Source: Clostridium transplantifaecale (GTDB lineage: Bacteria > Bacillota > Clostridia > Lachnospirales > Lachnospiraceae). From it: a stretch of DNA of 64,000 bases. Each line of letters starts with the position of its first letter. Positions within the stretch are counted from its first letter, which is position 1. Shown here piece by piece: positions 6,690 through 19,790 of this stretch. Both the position numbers and the translations under genes were made by a program. The notes below the pieces were generated by a model. That model was not told the DNA's origin. It saw only the letters and a list, made by a program, of their open reading frames with translations, and searched no databases. The DNA is taken from NCBI RefSeq assembly GCF_900626075.1, contig NZ_UYZY01000002.1, positions 248,001 to 312,000 of the forward strand. The letters run 5' to 3'.

Positions 6690-8705
6690 TTACACAATTT
6701 CATCTATAAATGCCTGATTTACCGTCTCAATCTGAGCCAGTTTTTCCATCAGTTCCACAGACAGCTCAGGATGTATTTCTTCCAGCTTCCTGTAACCGCA
6801 CAGCCAACCGATAAGCGCTCCCGGCGTCATGCACAGTGTCTCTCCATCCTCTCTGTGCCACTCTGCCTCTGCTCTGGCGGCTGACGAGCCGCTGTCCCAG
6901 AGTTTCCAGATATAGCTTCCATTTACGGCATCCAGAATATGATCTTCAATCTTTATCTTAATCTGAAGCTCTTTTCCCGCTTCACGCAGCCTGAACAGGG
7001 ACAGAAATGTCTCCGCGCAGGTCACCCTTGCCATAATAGCTGGTTTTCTTTTAATTTCCTCAGTAAATTGCCCATCGGTGTAGAGAAGCCTCTGTTCTTT
7101 CCCGTCTGCTCCCCAGTGAGCTATAAGACCCGAGACCTGCTCTCCGTTGATGAGGAATTGAAGCGTTCCGCCCTCAGATTCCAGTTCCTTGATCAGACGG
7201 CTGACATAAGCTGCATCACGGCGGCAGTACATGTCATAGCGCCCGGCAAGCCACTGTTCCATATACTGGGCGGCCTTTTCACAGTCCTCTTCATTATCCC
7301 GGCAGTCCATCGCAGTCAGCCTCTCTCCGGCACTCTCCGTCAGGGACAGAACCGGCAGTTCACTGATATAAGCAAAGTCTAACGGCAGATAAATCCGTTC
7401 GTCCGCAGGCATGAGAAAGACGAATGGAACCTGTTCATGATTCATATCCTGCATCATGCGCATAAACACATCCCTGAAATGCCCCTCACGGCGGTGGCTT
7501 TCCTCCGTGGCGACACCCACCACATAGTAAGTTTCGACATCCTGCCCTTTGACACGGACACGGTATGGGTTCAACTGTGTCATGGATATAATTAGTCCGT
7601 TATCATTTTTCACCAGAATGCGGTTGTCCCTAGTCTTCTCGGAATAATAATACTTCACAAACTGCTCGGAGTCTTCCGGAAAACAGGAATGCCAGAGACG
7701 CTCCGTATCTGATTTATCATCGTCGGACAGGTATTCAATCCTGCTGCCCGATATGGTATTGCCAATCTGCTCAGCCCAGCGGTATCCTTTTTTACCGTCC
7801 AGAAGCTGCTCAACAAGGTATTTTCTCGCATAATCGGCCGGATTATAGGAAGATTTTGCTTTGCGCAGTCCTTCAAGTCCCATGTCATCTTCCCTGTTAA
7901 CCCACTCCACTTCAGGGAATTCCTCGATTAGAAACTGCTGATTGATGAACTGGTACAGGCCGTTAATCTCCGGGTTAGCTTTCTCGATGTGGATGACGGC
8001 CATATTTTCCACCGGGTTAAAACTGCCGATGGTAAATGCCTCCAGCTGTCCGTCAATAAACACGCCTCCCATGCGCACATAGAGAGCCGAACAGTTTTTA
8101 AGAATGTCATGGATTCCGCGCACCTCATAGTCCAGATGTTCCTCCACGTCATCACCCTTCTGAAGTCTCCATTTATCAAGAAACTCCCAGACCTCATGGC
8201 TATCGGAACAACAGAGACGGCGGTATTCATATCGTCCTTCATACTCGCGTTTAAAAGCATTGACGCGGTTTTTCTTCTTATGCAGCTTCTTGCCTGCAAG
8301 AGTTCTCATTGCATTGCCGTCGTAGAGATAATCCCTGGAGTCCACCTGCTCTTCCACCAGATACTTGTCCTCCGGCAGGGCCAGATACTGTACTGCAAAT
8401 TCATCCGCCAGATTGATGACCAGCGGGTATCCCAGTTCTTCATTAAAATATTGCTCTATTGCCTTAAATGCATCCGGAAGATCTTCCTCGCGGCAAAGCG
8501 GCATGGCGGAAAAACATTTGCCGCCGCTCTCCATCAGCCACAGGAGCGCTTTTCCCTCCCATATTGCATATTGTACATGATAATACTCTTTCCATATAAA
8601 ACTCTCCAGGAACACGCTGTCACATGTCTTGTTGTGGCGTAAGTTATAAAAGGGAAGTACATCCCCGATATTGTCTATATTAACTGTCTTAAACTGTAAA
8701 TCCAT
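6690..8705 (-). CDS. DUF2156 - GNAT acetyltransferase fusion protein
   Basis: A 671-residue protein with two halves. Residues about 1-300 match DUF2156 (the phosphatidylglycerol lysyltransferase C-terminal-like, tandem-GNAT fold), including GKKLHKKKNRVNAFKREYEG near 138-157. No transmembrane segments are present. Residues about 325-480 look like an Eis-type GNAT acetyltransferase, with the acetyl-CoA loop VGVATEESHRREGHFRDVF at 396-414. The C-terminal part (to 671) resembles the sterol-carrier-like end of Eis proteins. The substrates are unknown. A transfer of an aminoacyl or acetyl group is plausible by family. No partner gene is adjacent; the gene is flanked by tandem repeats on one side and direct repeats on the other. 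Confidence 0.8.
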   Translation of the reverse strand: MDLQFKTVNIDNIGDVLPFYNLRHNKTCDSVFLESFIWKEYYHVQYAIWEGKALLWLMESGGKCFSAMPLCREEDLPDAFKAIEQYFNEELGYPLVINLADEFAVQYLALPEDKYLVEEQVDSRDYLYDGNAMRTLAGKKLHKKKNRVNAFKREYEGRYEYRRLCCSDSHEVWEFLDKWRLQKGDDVEEHLDYEVRGIHDILKNCSALYVRMGGVFIDGQLEAFTIGSFNPVENMAVIHIEKANPEINGLYQFINQQFLIEEFPEVEWVNREDDMGLEGLRKAKSSYNPADYARKYLVEQLLDGKKGYRWAEQIGNTISGSRIEYLSDDDKSDTERLWHSCFPEDSEQFVKYYYSEKTRDNRILVKNDNGLIISMTQLNPYRVRVKGQDVETYYVVGVATEESHRREGHFRDVFMRMMQDMNHEQVPFVFLMPADERIYLPLDFAYISELPVLSLTESAGERLTAMDCRDNEEDCEKAAQYMEQWLAGRYDMYCRRDAAYVSRLIKELESEGGTLQFLINGEQVSGLIAHWGADGKEQRLLYTDGQFTEEIKRKPAIMARVTCAETFLSLFRLREAGKELQIKIKIEDHILDAVNGSYIWKLWDSGSSAARAEAEWHREDGETLCMTPGALIGWLCGYRKLEEIHPELSVELMEKLAQIETVNQAFIDEIV

Positions 8706-8733
8706 AGTTCCTCCTTGCGGTATCGTGGTTCAC

Positions 8734-8882
8734 GTATTCAGGTATGACTCGCACTAGATTCGGAAAGACCTCATCAAGTGCTCATATTATACCGTTCTTA
8801 CTAAGCTCGGTGGGACCTCGCTAAGTATTCAGGTATGACTCGCACTAGATTCGGAAAGACCTCGTCAAGTGCTCATATTATA
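8734..8882. repeat. 58-bp direct repeat, two copies 91 bp apart
   Basis: Copy 1 at 8734-8791 and copy 2 at 8825-8882 both begin GTATTCAGGTATGACTCGCA and end TCAAGTGCTCATATTATA, with a single base difference. The 33-bp spacer is unrelated except for a repeated GACCTCG. Both lie just upstream of the DUF2156-GNAT start. The 403-bp gap 8706-9108 holds only these repeats, AT-rich DNA and the terminator at 8984-9029. Confidence 0.85.
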
Positions 8883-8983
8883 TCATACATTATATTATAA
8901 GTAAAAAAACTCTTTTTTAACATTATAAACGCAACTTAAAAAAAGAAAAAGCCCGGAGTTTCATATTTCTGGCGGATTTAAGT

Positions 8984-9029
8984 AAAAAAAACGGCGAAAA
9001 ACGCGTTTTGCATTTCTTTCACCGTTTTT
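8984..9029 (-). terminator. Rho-independent terminator after the Ntn hydrolase gene
   Basis: A stem formed by AAAAACGG..GAAA and TTTC.CCGTTTTT lies about 80 bp after the hydrolase stop. On the minus strand it ends in a long T run. The symmetric A/T flanks mean it could also act on the other strand. Confidence 0.65.
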
Positions 9030-9108
9030 ACCCAGAGGCGTGGAGACGTGTTCCGGGGCTTTGTCTTTGTATAATTCTTGTTTTGTTTTTCTGTTGTATT
9101 GCAGTATT

Positions 9109-10197
9109 TTATTCCGCCAGGCTGAACTCATGGGCAGGTTTGTCGTACTGGCGCTCTGTGATTACGCTGGCTGTCAAATCCGTATTGTTGTAAATAATAG
9201 ACCACTGGGTCGCGTTGAGTCTTCCTGTCGTCTCAGACACATGCCAGTCGCTGGATGCCGCTTCGAGAAGATCCATTCCCGTCTGTGCATCCTTCAGCAC
9301 GCCTCCGCACTCATCCAGTTTGTTTTTAAGTATCTCATAGCGATCCTGACCACTTCCAAAATTGTATTTCTTTTCGGATAGAAGAAAATTGGTCACCATC
9401 TGATAATTCTTCTCGGCTGCTATCACCTCGTATTCATTGTCAACATACTCAACTACAACGCTGTTCCCCTGCGCGTCCGATATCTGGAAGTGGTAACAGC
9501 TTCCTGCCGATGAATGCATATCATACTGCTCCAACAGCGCCAGCGCTTCGTCCACCGTAGCCGCCTTGTCGAGAATCAGACGGATTGCCGTGGTGGTTGT
9601 GACATCTGTTTTGCCCGTGTCCTGGTTGGTCGGTTCATCACCGATTCTTAAGACCGCTGCGGTCAGGCCTTTTTCATTAATTCCATCCAATGGCGCATAG
9701 GGAGCCGCCAAAGTGATAATTTTTTGTTTAAATGTTTCCGGCAGCTTGTCCTCTCCAAAACCCAGAAAAGCAAGGTTCACCGTAGAAAATGAGCGGTATC
9801 CATTATCCGGTTTTGTTTCCACGAATAATGCCGGGGAATACGTCAAGTCAAAATTGCGCCCAAAAATCTGGTCCCCGTCTTCCGTCTGGGCGCTAAACGT
9901 GGAACAGCCCAAATCCGGAATCGAAAATTCCAGAGGAACTCCCTTCAGGAGCCGATCCGTAACAAATTTCACCAGTTCCGCATCTGTGGATGCTCCTTCT
10001 TTCAAAAAGTCATCAAAACCATAATCACCTTCATATTTCATTGTATACAGGACGTTGTCATCCACCTTCTTCAGTGAATCCAGTGTCTTTAACTCATTCC
10101 GGAACATAAATGCACCTCCTGCCACAGCAATCAAGAGCAATGCCGCAAGGCAGCCCACAATGTAAAGCAGCCGTGTTTTCCATTTATTATGCTGCAT
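9109..10197 (-). CDS. Membrane-anchored linear amide C-N hydrolase (Ntn / choloylglycine hydrolase-like)
   Basis: A 362-residue protein with one transmembrane segment at about residues 9-31, then an Ntn-hydrolase domain. The likely nucleophile is Cys98 in PDLGCSTFSAQTEDGD, followed by the family motif IFGRNFDL. Later come NEKGLTAAVLR and QGNSVVVEYVDN, typical of the penicillin V acylase/bile-salt hydrolase/acid ceramidase-like group. The start at 10197 is chosen because AAGGAGA precedes it and the longer frame would run into the rRNA terminator. Substrate is unknown; N-acyl amides or beta-lactams are family precedents. Ntn enzymes need their Cys at the N-terminus, so cleavage before Cys98 is expected. 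Confidence 0.8.
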   Translation of the reverse strand: MQHNKWKTRLLYIVGCLAALLLIAVAGGAFMFRNELKTLDSLKKVDDNVLYTMKYEGDYGFDDFLKEGASTDAELVKFVTDRLLKGVPLEFSIPDLGCSTFSAQTEDGDQIFGRNFDLTYSPALFVETKPDNGYRSFSTVNLAFLGFGEDKLPETFKQKIITLAAPYAPLDGINEKGLTAAVLRIGDEPTNQDTGKTDVTTTTAIRLILDKAATVDEALALLEQYDMHSSAGSCYHFQISDAQGNSVVVEYVDNEYEVIAAEKNYQMVTNFLLSEKKYNFGSGQDRYEILKNKLDECGGVLKDAQTGMDLLEAASSDWHVSETTGRLNATQWSIIYNNTDLTASVITERQYDKPAHEFSLAE

Positions 10198-10255
10198 ATC
10201 ATTCTCCTTCCATTTATCTTTTATACCTGACACGTAAAAAACCGTGTTTTTCATG

Positions 10256-10287
10256 CAAAAAGCCACGGAAACATAATGTTTCCGTGG
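10256..10287 (-). terminator. Terminator of the rRNA-tRNA operon
   Basis: CCACGGAAACA (10263-10273) and TGTTTCCGTGG (10277-10287) form a perfect 11-bp stem with a 3-base loop. On the minus strand it is followed by CTTTTTGC. It lies ten bases after tRNA-Cys, closing the operon. Confidence 0.9.
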
Positions 10288-10297
10288 TTCATAAAAG

Positions 10298-10368
10298 AGG
10301 CGACGACCGGAATCGGACCGGTGATAAGGGTGTTGCAGACCCGTGCCTTACCGCTTGGCTACGTCGCC
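10298..10368 (-). tRNA. tRNA-Cys (GCA)
   Basis: The 71-nt minus-strand sequence begins GGCGACGTAGCCAAGCGG and ends with the complementary CGTCGCC plus a U discriminator. The anticodon loop reads CTGCAAC, giving GCA. It is the last tRNA of the rRNA operon, just before the terminator; CCA is not encoded. Confidence 0.95.
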
Positions 10369-10372
10369 AGAG

Positions 10373-10444
10373 TGACCCCAACGAGATTCGAACTCGTGTT
10401 ACCGCCGTGAAAGGGCGATGTCTTAACCGCTTGACCATGGGGCC
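10373..10444 (-). tRNA. tRNA-Glu (TTC)
   Basis: A 72-nt minus-strand tRNA starting GGCCCCATGGTCAAGCGG and ending TGGGGTC plus A. The anticodon loop CTTTCAC gives TTC. It is only four bases from tRNA-Cys, consistent with processing from one transcript. Confidence 0.95.
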
Positions 10445-10477
10445 TCTATAAAGTATAAAATTTTTAATACAAAAAAA

Positions 10478-10550
10478 CTCCCCGAGTAGGACTTGAACCT
10501 ACGACAGCGCGGTTAACAGCCGCGTGCTCTACCGACTGAGCTATCGAGGA
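10478..10550 (-). tRNA. tRNA-Asn (GTT)
   Basis: A 73-nt minus-strand tRNA starting TCCTCGATAGCTCAG and ending TCGGGGA plus G discriminator. The anticodon loop CTGTTAA gives GTT. It is the first of three tRNAs following the 23S gene. Confidence 0.95.
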
Positions 10551-10683
10551 ATAAAGGGGAATGTTTTGGCTATCTGAACCAGACTCCCTCTCGGTTATCA
10601 TGCCCAGATTTCCATTACATATACCTTCAAAACCACATATTGAAATTCATCCGTTTAAACTTTGTTTCCCTAACCTAACCTTT

Positions 10684-13570
<2,887 letters not shown>

Positions 13571-13823
13571 AATTGACTCAAACCTGCGGGTGCGGGTTCT
13601 TGTCTAAGATTCATAGCGTTGAATCTTTGGTTTAGGTTTACAAATAAATTCGTTTTGGTTTGTTTTTTCGGTTACACTTTCGTGTAACACCTCGGATGTC
13701 TTGATTTTCTTCCATGAATTGCTCCATGAAATACTTATCTAGATATTATTTCAATATGCAGTTTTCAAGGTACATGCAGATGCTCTTTTCCCTGCGATGG
13801 CTCGCAGTTCTTTTTGCATCAAA

Positions 13824-13896
13824 TGGAGATGGAGAGATTCGAACTCTTGACCCCCTGCTTGCAAGGCAGGTGCTCTCCCAACTGAGCTACACCCCC
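13824..13896 (-). tRNA. tRNA-Ala (TGC)
   Basis: A 73-nt tRNA in the 5S-23S spacer, beginning GGGGGTGTAGCTCAG. The anticodon loop CTTGCAA gives TGC. The acceptor stem includes two G-U pairs. The spacer between it and the 23S start (13571-13823) contains inverted repeats likely to form the 23S processing stem. Confidence 0.95.
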
Positions 13897-14017
13897 ATGG
13901 ATGCGGGCCTTCCCTAATTAAAGGCGATCCCATATTCATTTTGTTTATTATATTGAATTCAGCCGTTTATCCTGTCAGTATGCTGTTCTCGTTCCACGGC
14001 ATTACCCTCTCGGGTAA

Positions 14018-14091
<74 letters not shown>

Positions 14092-14096
14092 ATTAA

Positions 14097-14213
14097 TCTG
14101 GCAGCCACCTGCTTTCCCATATCGTTACCAATATAGTATCATCGGCCGCTTAGGTCTTAACCATCGTGTTCGGGATGGGAACGGGTGTGTCCCCTAAGCG
14201 CATCGCCACCAGA
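14097..14213 (-). rRNA. rrf: 5S ribosomal RNA (between 16S and tRNA-Ile)
   Basis: The minus strand reads TCTGGTGGCGATGCG, then CACACCCGTTCCCATCCCGAACACG in the loop region (quoted in parts) and ends GGTGGCTGCCAGA, pairing with the 5' end. The length of about 117 nt and the conserved CCCATCCCGAACACG core are diagnostic. It lies about 57 bp after the 16S 3' end, and no other 5S is found in the operon. Confidence 0.95.
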
Positions 14214-14265
14214 AATGTTTGAGTTCTTGAAAACTCAACAGTATATAAAACCTTTACTTCTTCTT

Positions 14266-15806
<1,541 letters not shown>

Positions 15807-16047
15807 ATTTGATTCCGTTCAAAAATCGCTTGGCTATTTTTGTCCGTTTGTGTTCGCTTTTGTAGCACTTTCGTGCTCCGCAAGTGTATCACGTTTTTAC
15901 TTGGTTTTGTTCTGAATGTTCTCTCGAACTTCTAGGCTTAACCAAAAGCCTTTGTTCTTTAAGAATTTTCAAGGTTTTACATACTGTTCAGTTTTCAAGG
16001 TTCTTTGTTGTTGAACGCTACCGTTTGTTCTCAGCAGCAACTTTTAT

Positions 16048-16076
16048 ATCTTACCATAATTGTTTTTGTTTGTCAA
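16048..16076 (-). promoter_or_regulatory. rRNA operon promoter P1 (proximal)
   Basis: On the minus strand a perfect -35 TTGACA (16071-16076) and a -10 TAAGAT (16048-16053) are 17 bp apart, with TGG before the -10. It is the closest of three promoters to the 16S gene, about 240 bp upstream. The remaining DNA of the 740-bp gap 15807-16546 is AT-rich leader containing boxA-like and processing repeats, with no gene. Confidence 0.85.
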
Positions 16077-16139
16077 CAACTTTTTTTATTTTTTTAATTT
16101 TCTTTTTTTGAACCGCCGCTCGTTTTCAGCAACTTGAAT

Positions 16140-16168
16140 ATCATACCACAACCCTTAATCAATGTCAA
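16140..16168 (-). promoter_or_regulatory. rRNA operon promoter P2
   Basis: TTGACA (16163-16168) and TATGAT (16140-16145) on the minus strand, 17 bp apart, with TGG before the -10. The spacer and flanks parallel P1, so it looks like a duplicated promoter module. Confidence 0.85.
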
Positions 16169-16273
16169 CATTTTTTTTCAAACTGTTTTGCTTTTTTTAC
16201 CTGGAGGGGATTCACGGATTCATTCCTGAAACTTCCTTTGATAATGAAAGACTGATTTGATTTCTGAAGTTGT

Positions 16274-16332
16274 GTTCCAACGCGCTAATTACGTTGGAAC
16301 TAAAATATACCACTTGTGCCATAAAATGTCAA
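16274..16332 (-). promoter_or_regulatory. rRNA operon promoter P3 with perfect inverted repeat at its start site
   Basis: TTGACA (16327-16332) and TATATT (16304-16309) are 17 bp apart, again with TGG before the -10. Immediately downstream, GTTCCAACG (16274-16282) and CGTTGGAAC (16292-16300) form a perfect 9-bp inverted repeat covering the expected start point near 16297. It may be an operator or an early RNA hairpin. Confidence 0.7.
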
Positions 16333-16546
16333 TAGAATTTGTAGCTTTTTTTCGATCAATTTTTATGTTTTTCGCCGCACCACCAGATATGCTATTTTTT
16401 CAGTATATTCCCTATATTTTGTGGTGCGGGATTTTGTCTGTCTTTTTCTGTTTTTTCTCTGTTTTTCTTTTATTGTATCTTTTGTTGTAATTATATCTAT
16501 TTTTTATTTTGTATAGAACCTTTTTATCTTCTCCCCAAACCGGATG

Positions 16547-17251
16547 CTATAAGATCGTTTTGACTACCGTCATGACAAAACTGCTCAATAGATTATGATC
16601 ATATATATAAGAAAGAAGTGCACTGCTCTCTATCTGCTGTATTAATGCCTTCCCTCCCGCTGTTCCTGAGAAGGCCGTGACGAAAAGGCAGATAATCCAT
16701 AAAAAAATCAGTCCCTCCGCTCCTCCCAGAAAACCTCCGGCTATTTTATTGATCCCCGACAGAATCGGCAGCTTAGCCACCAGGTCCAGCCATACCGTGA
16801 TGATATTCAGCCCAGCGAAAACCACTACAAACAGGACCAGAAAACCGATAATATTGATAATGCTGTTTGCCAGGTAGCTTGCTATATACTGGGTAAATGT
16901 TTCCACCCCAAGCACTTTATAAACTTCGTTATTGTTATTCTCCAGCAGGGCTTCTTTCAGCTGCTTCGGCAGCTCCAGCCCTTCTATAATTGTGCGCTGT
17001 CCCGACGGCTCTTCCGAATCGGCGCTCTGCTCTATCTTCATCGCATCCATCATGCTCTCTTCAAACGCACTGTAGATTTTGGTATTGTTTTTCAAAAAGT
17101 CCGTTACCTGCGGCATTGCGACGTGTATTGCCGCAAAGGTAATAATCAGGGCGACTGCCGACACGGCCAGCTTGATAAATCCCTTGTAGTGGCCGTACAG
17201 CACCATCCCGATTAAATAGACTGCAACTGCAATCGATAACCAGTTTTCCAT
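16547..17251 (-). CDS. CvpA family membrane protein
   Basis: A 234-residue membrane protein with four hydrophobic segments. It opens MENWLSIAVAVYLIGMVLYG and has the CvpA-type central region NIIGFLVLFVVVFAGLN and GINKIAGGFLGGAEGLIFLW. CvpA proteins are linked to colicin V export in E. coli and to envelope functions elsewhere; the role here is not known. The ATG at 17251 has AGAGG before it; the longer frame to 17311 adds a non-conserved Arg-rich lead. An insertion after the second segment (about residues 65-110) is larger than in E. coli CvpA. It is the last gene of the recR group. Confidence 0.8.
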   Translation of the reverse strand: MENWLSIAVAVYLIGMVLYGHYKGFIKLAVSAVALIITFAAIHVAMPQVTDFLKNNTKIYSAFEESMMDAMKIEQSADSEEPSGQRTIIEGLELPKQLKEALLENNNNEVYKVLGVETFTQYIASYLANSIINIIGFLVLFVVVFAGLNIITVWLDLVAKLPILSGINKIAGGFLGGAEGLIFLWIICLFVTAFSGTAGGKALIQQIESSALLSYIYDHNLLSSFVMTVVKTIL

Positions 17252-17419
17252 TATTGCCTCTTTTCCTGATGTGTTCCGCCGCCGTGAAAGAGAAGGGCGC
17301 TGCAGTACCAATTCCCCCTGCAGCGCCTGCTTTCCTTACCGTATATCGGAACATGTCCGTGAAATCACCCCCGCAGTCTGTGCACAGCACCTGGCTGCGG
17401 ATATTCTCTGCGGCATCCT

Positions 17420-19741
17420 CTAGTCAAAAAAATGCTTTTCTTTTAATATCAACAGACCGTCTTTATCGTACTTGGAAGAGAACATGCCTCCAAATGAACG
17501 TTTTTCCGCTTTGTCTGCTGCTTCCTCTATCAGATCTTCTGCATTGGCTTTTGTAAGAGGCACTCCGTCCTCCTCCATCATTTCCGCCCTCTCATACAGC
17601 GCAAGCATGCTTTTGCCGGAAATGCTGCAGTCAATCTCTGTGGCGTACTTGCACGCGTACTGGGCAAATTCCTCCACATCCATCTCGCTTCCGTCATCCG
17701 GATCACGCGGATATTCTTCGTCCGGTTCATCCTGATAATCGTCCTCATCCGGCTCTTCAGGTTCTTCATCGTCCTCGTCTCCGGATTCATACTGATAACG
17801 GCGTTCGTTTTCTTCCATCTCCTGACGGCGTCTTTCTAAGTCTTCTTCATACTCAGCCTGGCGTCTGGCCTCATCTGCTTCCAGCTCCGCCTGCTGCTGC
17901 ACCGCATTTGCCGCCTCGTATTCAGCCTGGCGCATTGCCTCTTCGGCTTCATATTCCGCGAGTCGTCTGCTTTCTTCTTCCTGGCGTCTGGCTTCCTCAT
18001 CGCGTTCCATCTGCAGTCTTCTGGCATCTTCCGCATCACGGGCCGCCTGACGTCTAATCTCTTCTTCGCGCTCTGCCAAACGTTTTCTTGCCGCCTCGGC
18101 CTCACGCTCGTCCTGTAGTCTTAAGAGTTCTTCTTCATGAGCTCTCTCTGCCTCGGATTTTTCATTACGGCCCGGGCCGTAATGGGTATCTGATTCACCT
18201 TCACAGCCGATATACTGGAATTTTCCGGCCAGGGAAGGATAACTGTTATGCATCCGCTCCATTCTGGCAGGCGTATCGATCAGGACTACAATCATGCCCG
18301 TATTATCCTGCTCCATCAGTTCACTCAGTTCTCCGATCGTGATACGATCCAAATCGCCGGCTCTTTCCACTACTAAATCTTTTCCTGTAAGTCTGTCCGA
18401 AACCGCAAAAATTCCTTTTCTGTTCAGGTTGTCTCCGCTGATCTTAGCCACCGGATTCTTAGTTCCAAGTTCACGGTGGATCTTTTTAAGTGATTCAAGG
18501 GCAAGCACAAGTCCCTTTTCAGGATCTTCCGCCTCGATCATCAGGTGATTGCTCTGGTCGTCGTCCGGCTCCAGATCCCAATCCTCCACAATGGTCTCCT
18601 CTTCCTCCTCAAACCGGTTAATGACAGGCTCATCCGAAGCCGCCGCCTGGGCCGACGCAAGCTCATCATCCTCCAGTCCCGCATGGCCTGAAAGTCTGTA
18701 TTCTTTAATATCACGGATATTGTCTAAAATCCTTGTCTCACCAAATGAGCCGCTCTCTTCCTCATCGTATGGCTCCATACGTGACATTTCCCTGGCCAGT
18801 TCTTCCTCTGCCCGGGCCTCATGGAGGCTGGAAACAAGATCGTCTTCCAGAAAGCTTCTCTCATCCGGATAGCGCTGTCCGTCATCATCTTTATCGCGTT
18901 CATCCGTCATCTCATTGTTATCCATATCATAATCGCCGTCATTCATATCATAATCGTCCGAACGGTCTCTGTCCATCTCACGGTTTCTTCTGCCGCGCTC
19001 ACCCATATCCCGGCTGTCAATGTCTGCATCCTCCGCATCCTCGGAATCGTAGTACTCCTCTTCATCAGGCTCTCTTTTGAATGTCCTGCTGTTGTATTTC
19101 TCTTCCACGGCACGCAGTTTTTCTTCGTATTTCTCTCTGTTTTCCACCAGATCCATCTGATATTTTGTCAGAGGGGCAAACTGCAGCTTCAGTTCCATAG
19201 CCTTATCCACGTATTTGCCCAGGCCGAACATCAACATAATCCTGTCACACATGCTGACGCACTGGCTCTCCATACCGGCCTGCTGATACAGCTCCGCCAG
19301 ATGGTACATCCACTTTTCATCCAGTTCCTCCTGGCAGTATTTCTCCAGGGAATGGATCAGTTGTTCCGTCGTCGCTCCCTTTGCCTCCAAAATCAGGAAA
19401 CGGAGCAGGTTCTGCCTCGGATCATCCACAGCCAAATCACAGAACTCTCTGTAGTATGCCTCCGCTTCCGGCACATTACCCTCTCTCAGGGCAAGATCCG
19501 TAAGTTTAAATAACAGCCCTTTGCCGATTGGCGCGCGTTCAAATGCAAGGAGTAAAATATCCTTGGCATCCTGATACTCTGCATTCCTCTCATAAACCTG
19601 GGCGATTGTAGTAAGCAGGCTAGTGCTGCGCACCCTTCTCCAGTCTATGGTGTCTGCAATTTTCATGGCGGTTTCATAGTCACCTTTGTTTACCAGTTTT
19701 TTAATCTGTTCAACTTTGATGTTAAACTCGTACTTATCCAT
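17420..19741 (-). CDS. TPR protein with degenerate AAA+-like domain and long charged coiled coil
   Basis: A 773-residue protein of no named family that I recognise. Residues 1-200 form TPR-like helices (DYETAMKIADTIDW, EGNVPEAEAYYREF). Residues 220-300 are extremely Asp/Arg-rich. Residues about 400-512 resemble the second half of a SpoVK/CbbX-type AAA+ module: DLVVERAGDL (455-464) at the Walker B position and DTPARMERMHNSYPSLAGKF at 489-508, like the GYPxEMxxFLxxNPGLxSRF sequence of that family. No Walker A is seen. Residues 525-650 are an Arg/Glu/Ala coiled coil, and about 690-750 resembles an AAA lid. It lies 50 bp after recR on the same strand. It may be a structural, non-hydrolysing AAA+ relative (inference). 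Confidence 0.65.
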   Translation of the reverse strand: MDKYEFNIKVEQIKKLVNKGDYETAMKIADTIDWRRVRSTSLLTTIAQVYERNAEYQDAKDILLLAFERAPIGKGLLFKLTDLALREGNVPEAEAYYREFCDLAVDDPRQNLLRFLILEAKGATTEQLIHSLEKYCQEELDEKWMYHLAELYQQAGMESQCVSMCDRIMLMFGLGKYVDKAMELKLQFAPLTKYQMDLVENREKYEEKLRAVEEKYNSRTFKREPDEEEYYDSEDAEDADIDSRDMGERGRRNREMDRDRSDDYDMNDGDYDMDNNEMTDERDKDDDGQRYPDERSFLEDDLVSSLHEARAEEELAREMSRMEPYDEEESGSFGETRILDNIRDIKEYRLSGHAGLEDDELASAQAAASDEPVINRFEEEEETIVEDWDLEPDDDQSNHLMIEAEDPEKGLVLALESLKKIHRELGTKNPVAKISGDNLNRKGIFAVSDRLTGKDLVVERAGDLDRITIGELSELMEQDNTGMIVVLIDTPARMERMHNSYPSLAGKFQYIGCEGESDTHYGPGRNEKSEAERAHEEELLRLQDEREAEAARKRLAEREEEIRRQAARDAEDARRLQMERDEEARRQEEESRRLAEYEAEEAMRQAEYEAANAVQQQAELEADEARRQAEYEEDLERRRQEMEENERRYQYESGDEDDEEPEEPDEDDYQDEPDEEYPRDPDDGSEMDVEEFAQYACKYATEIDCSISGKSMLALYERAEMMEEDGVPLTKANAEDLIEEAADKAEKRSFGGMFSSKYDKDGLLILKEKHFFD

Positions 19742-19790
19742 CTCTTTTGCATCTCCTAACCGTCCGCGCGGAGCGGACGACTTTTAATCC

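Noticed and set aside
10551..10683. Second 5S gene after 23S
   Set aside because: I looked for the CCCATCCCGAACACG core and did not find it in this gap.
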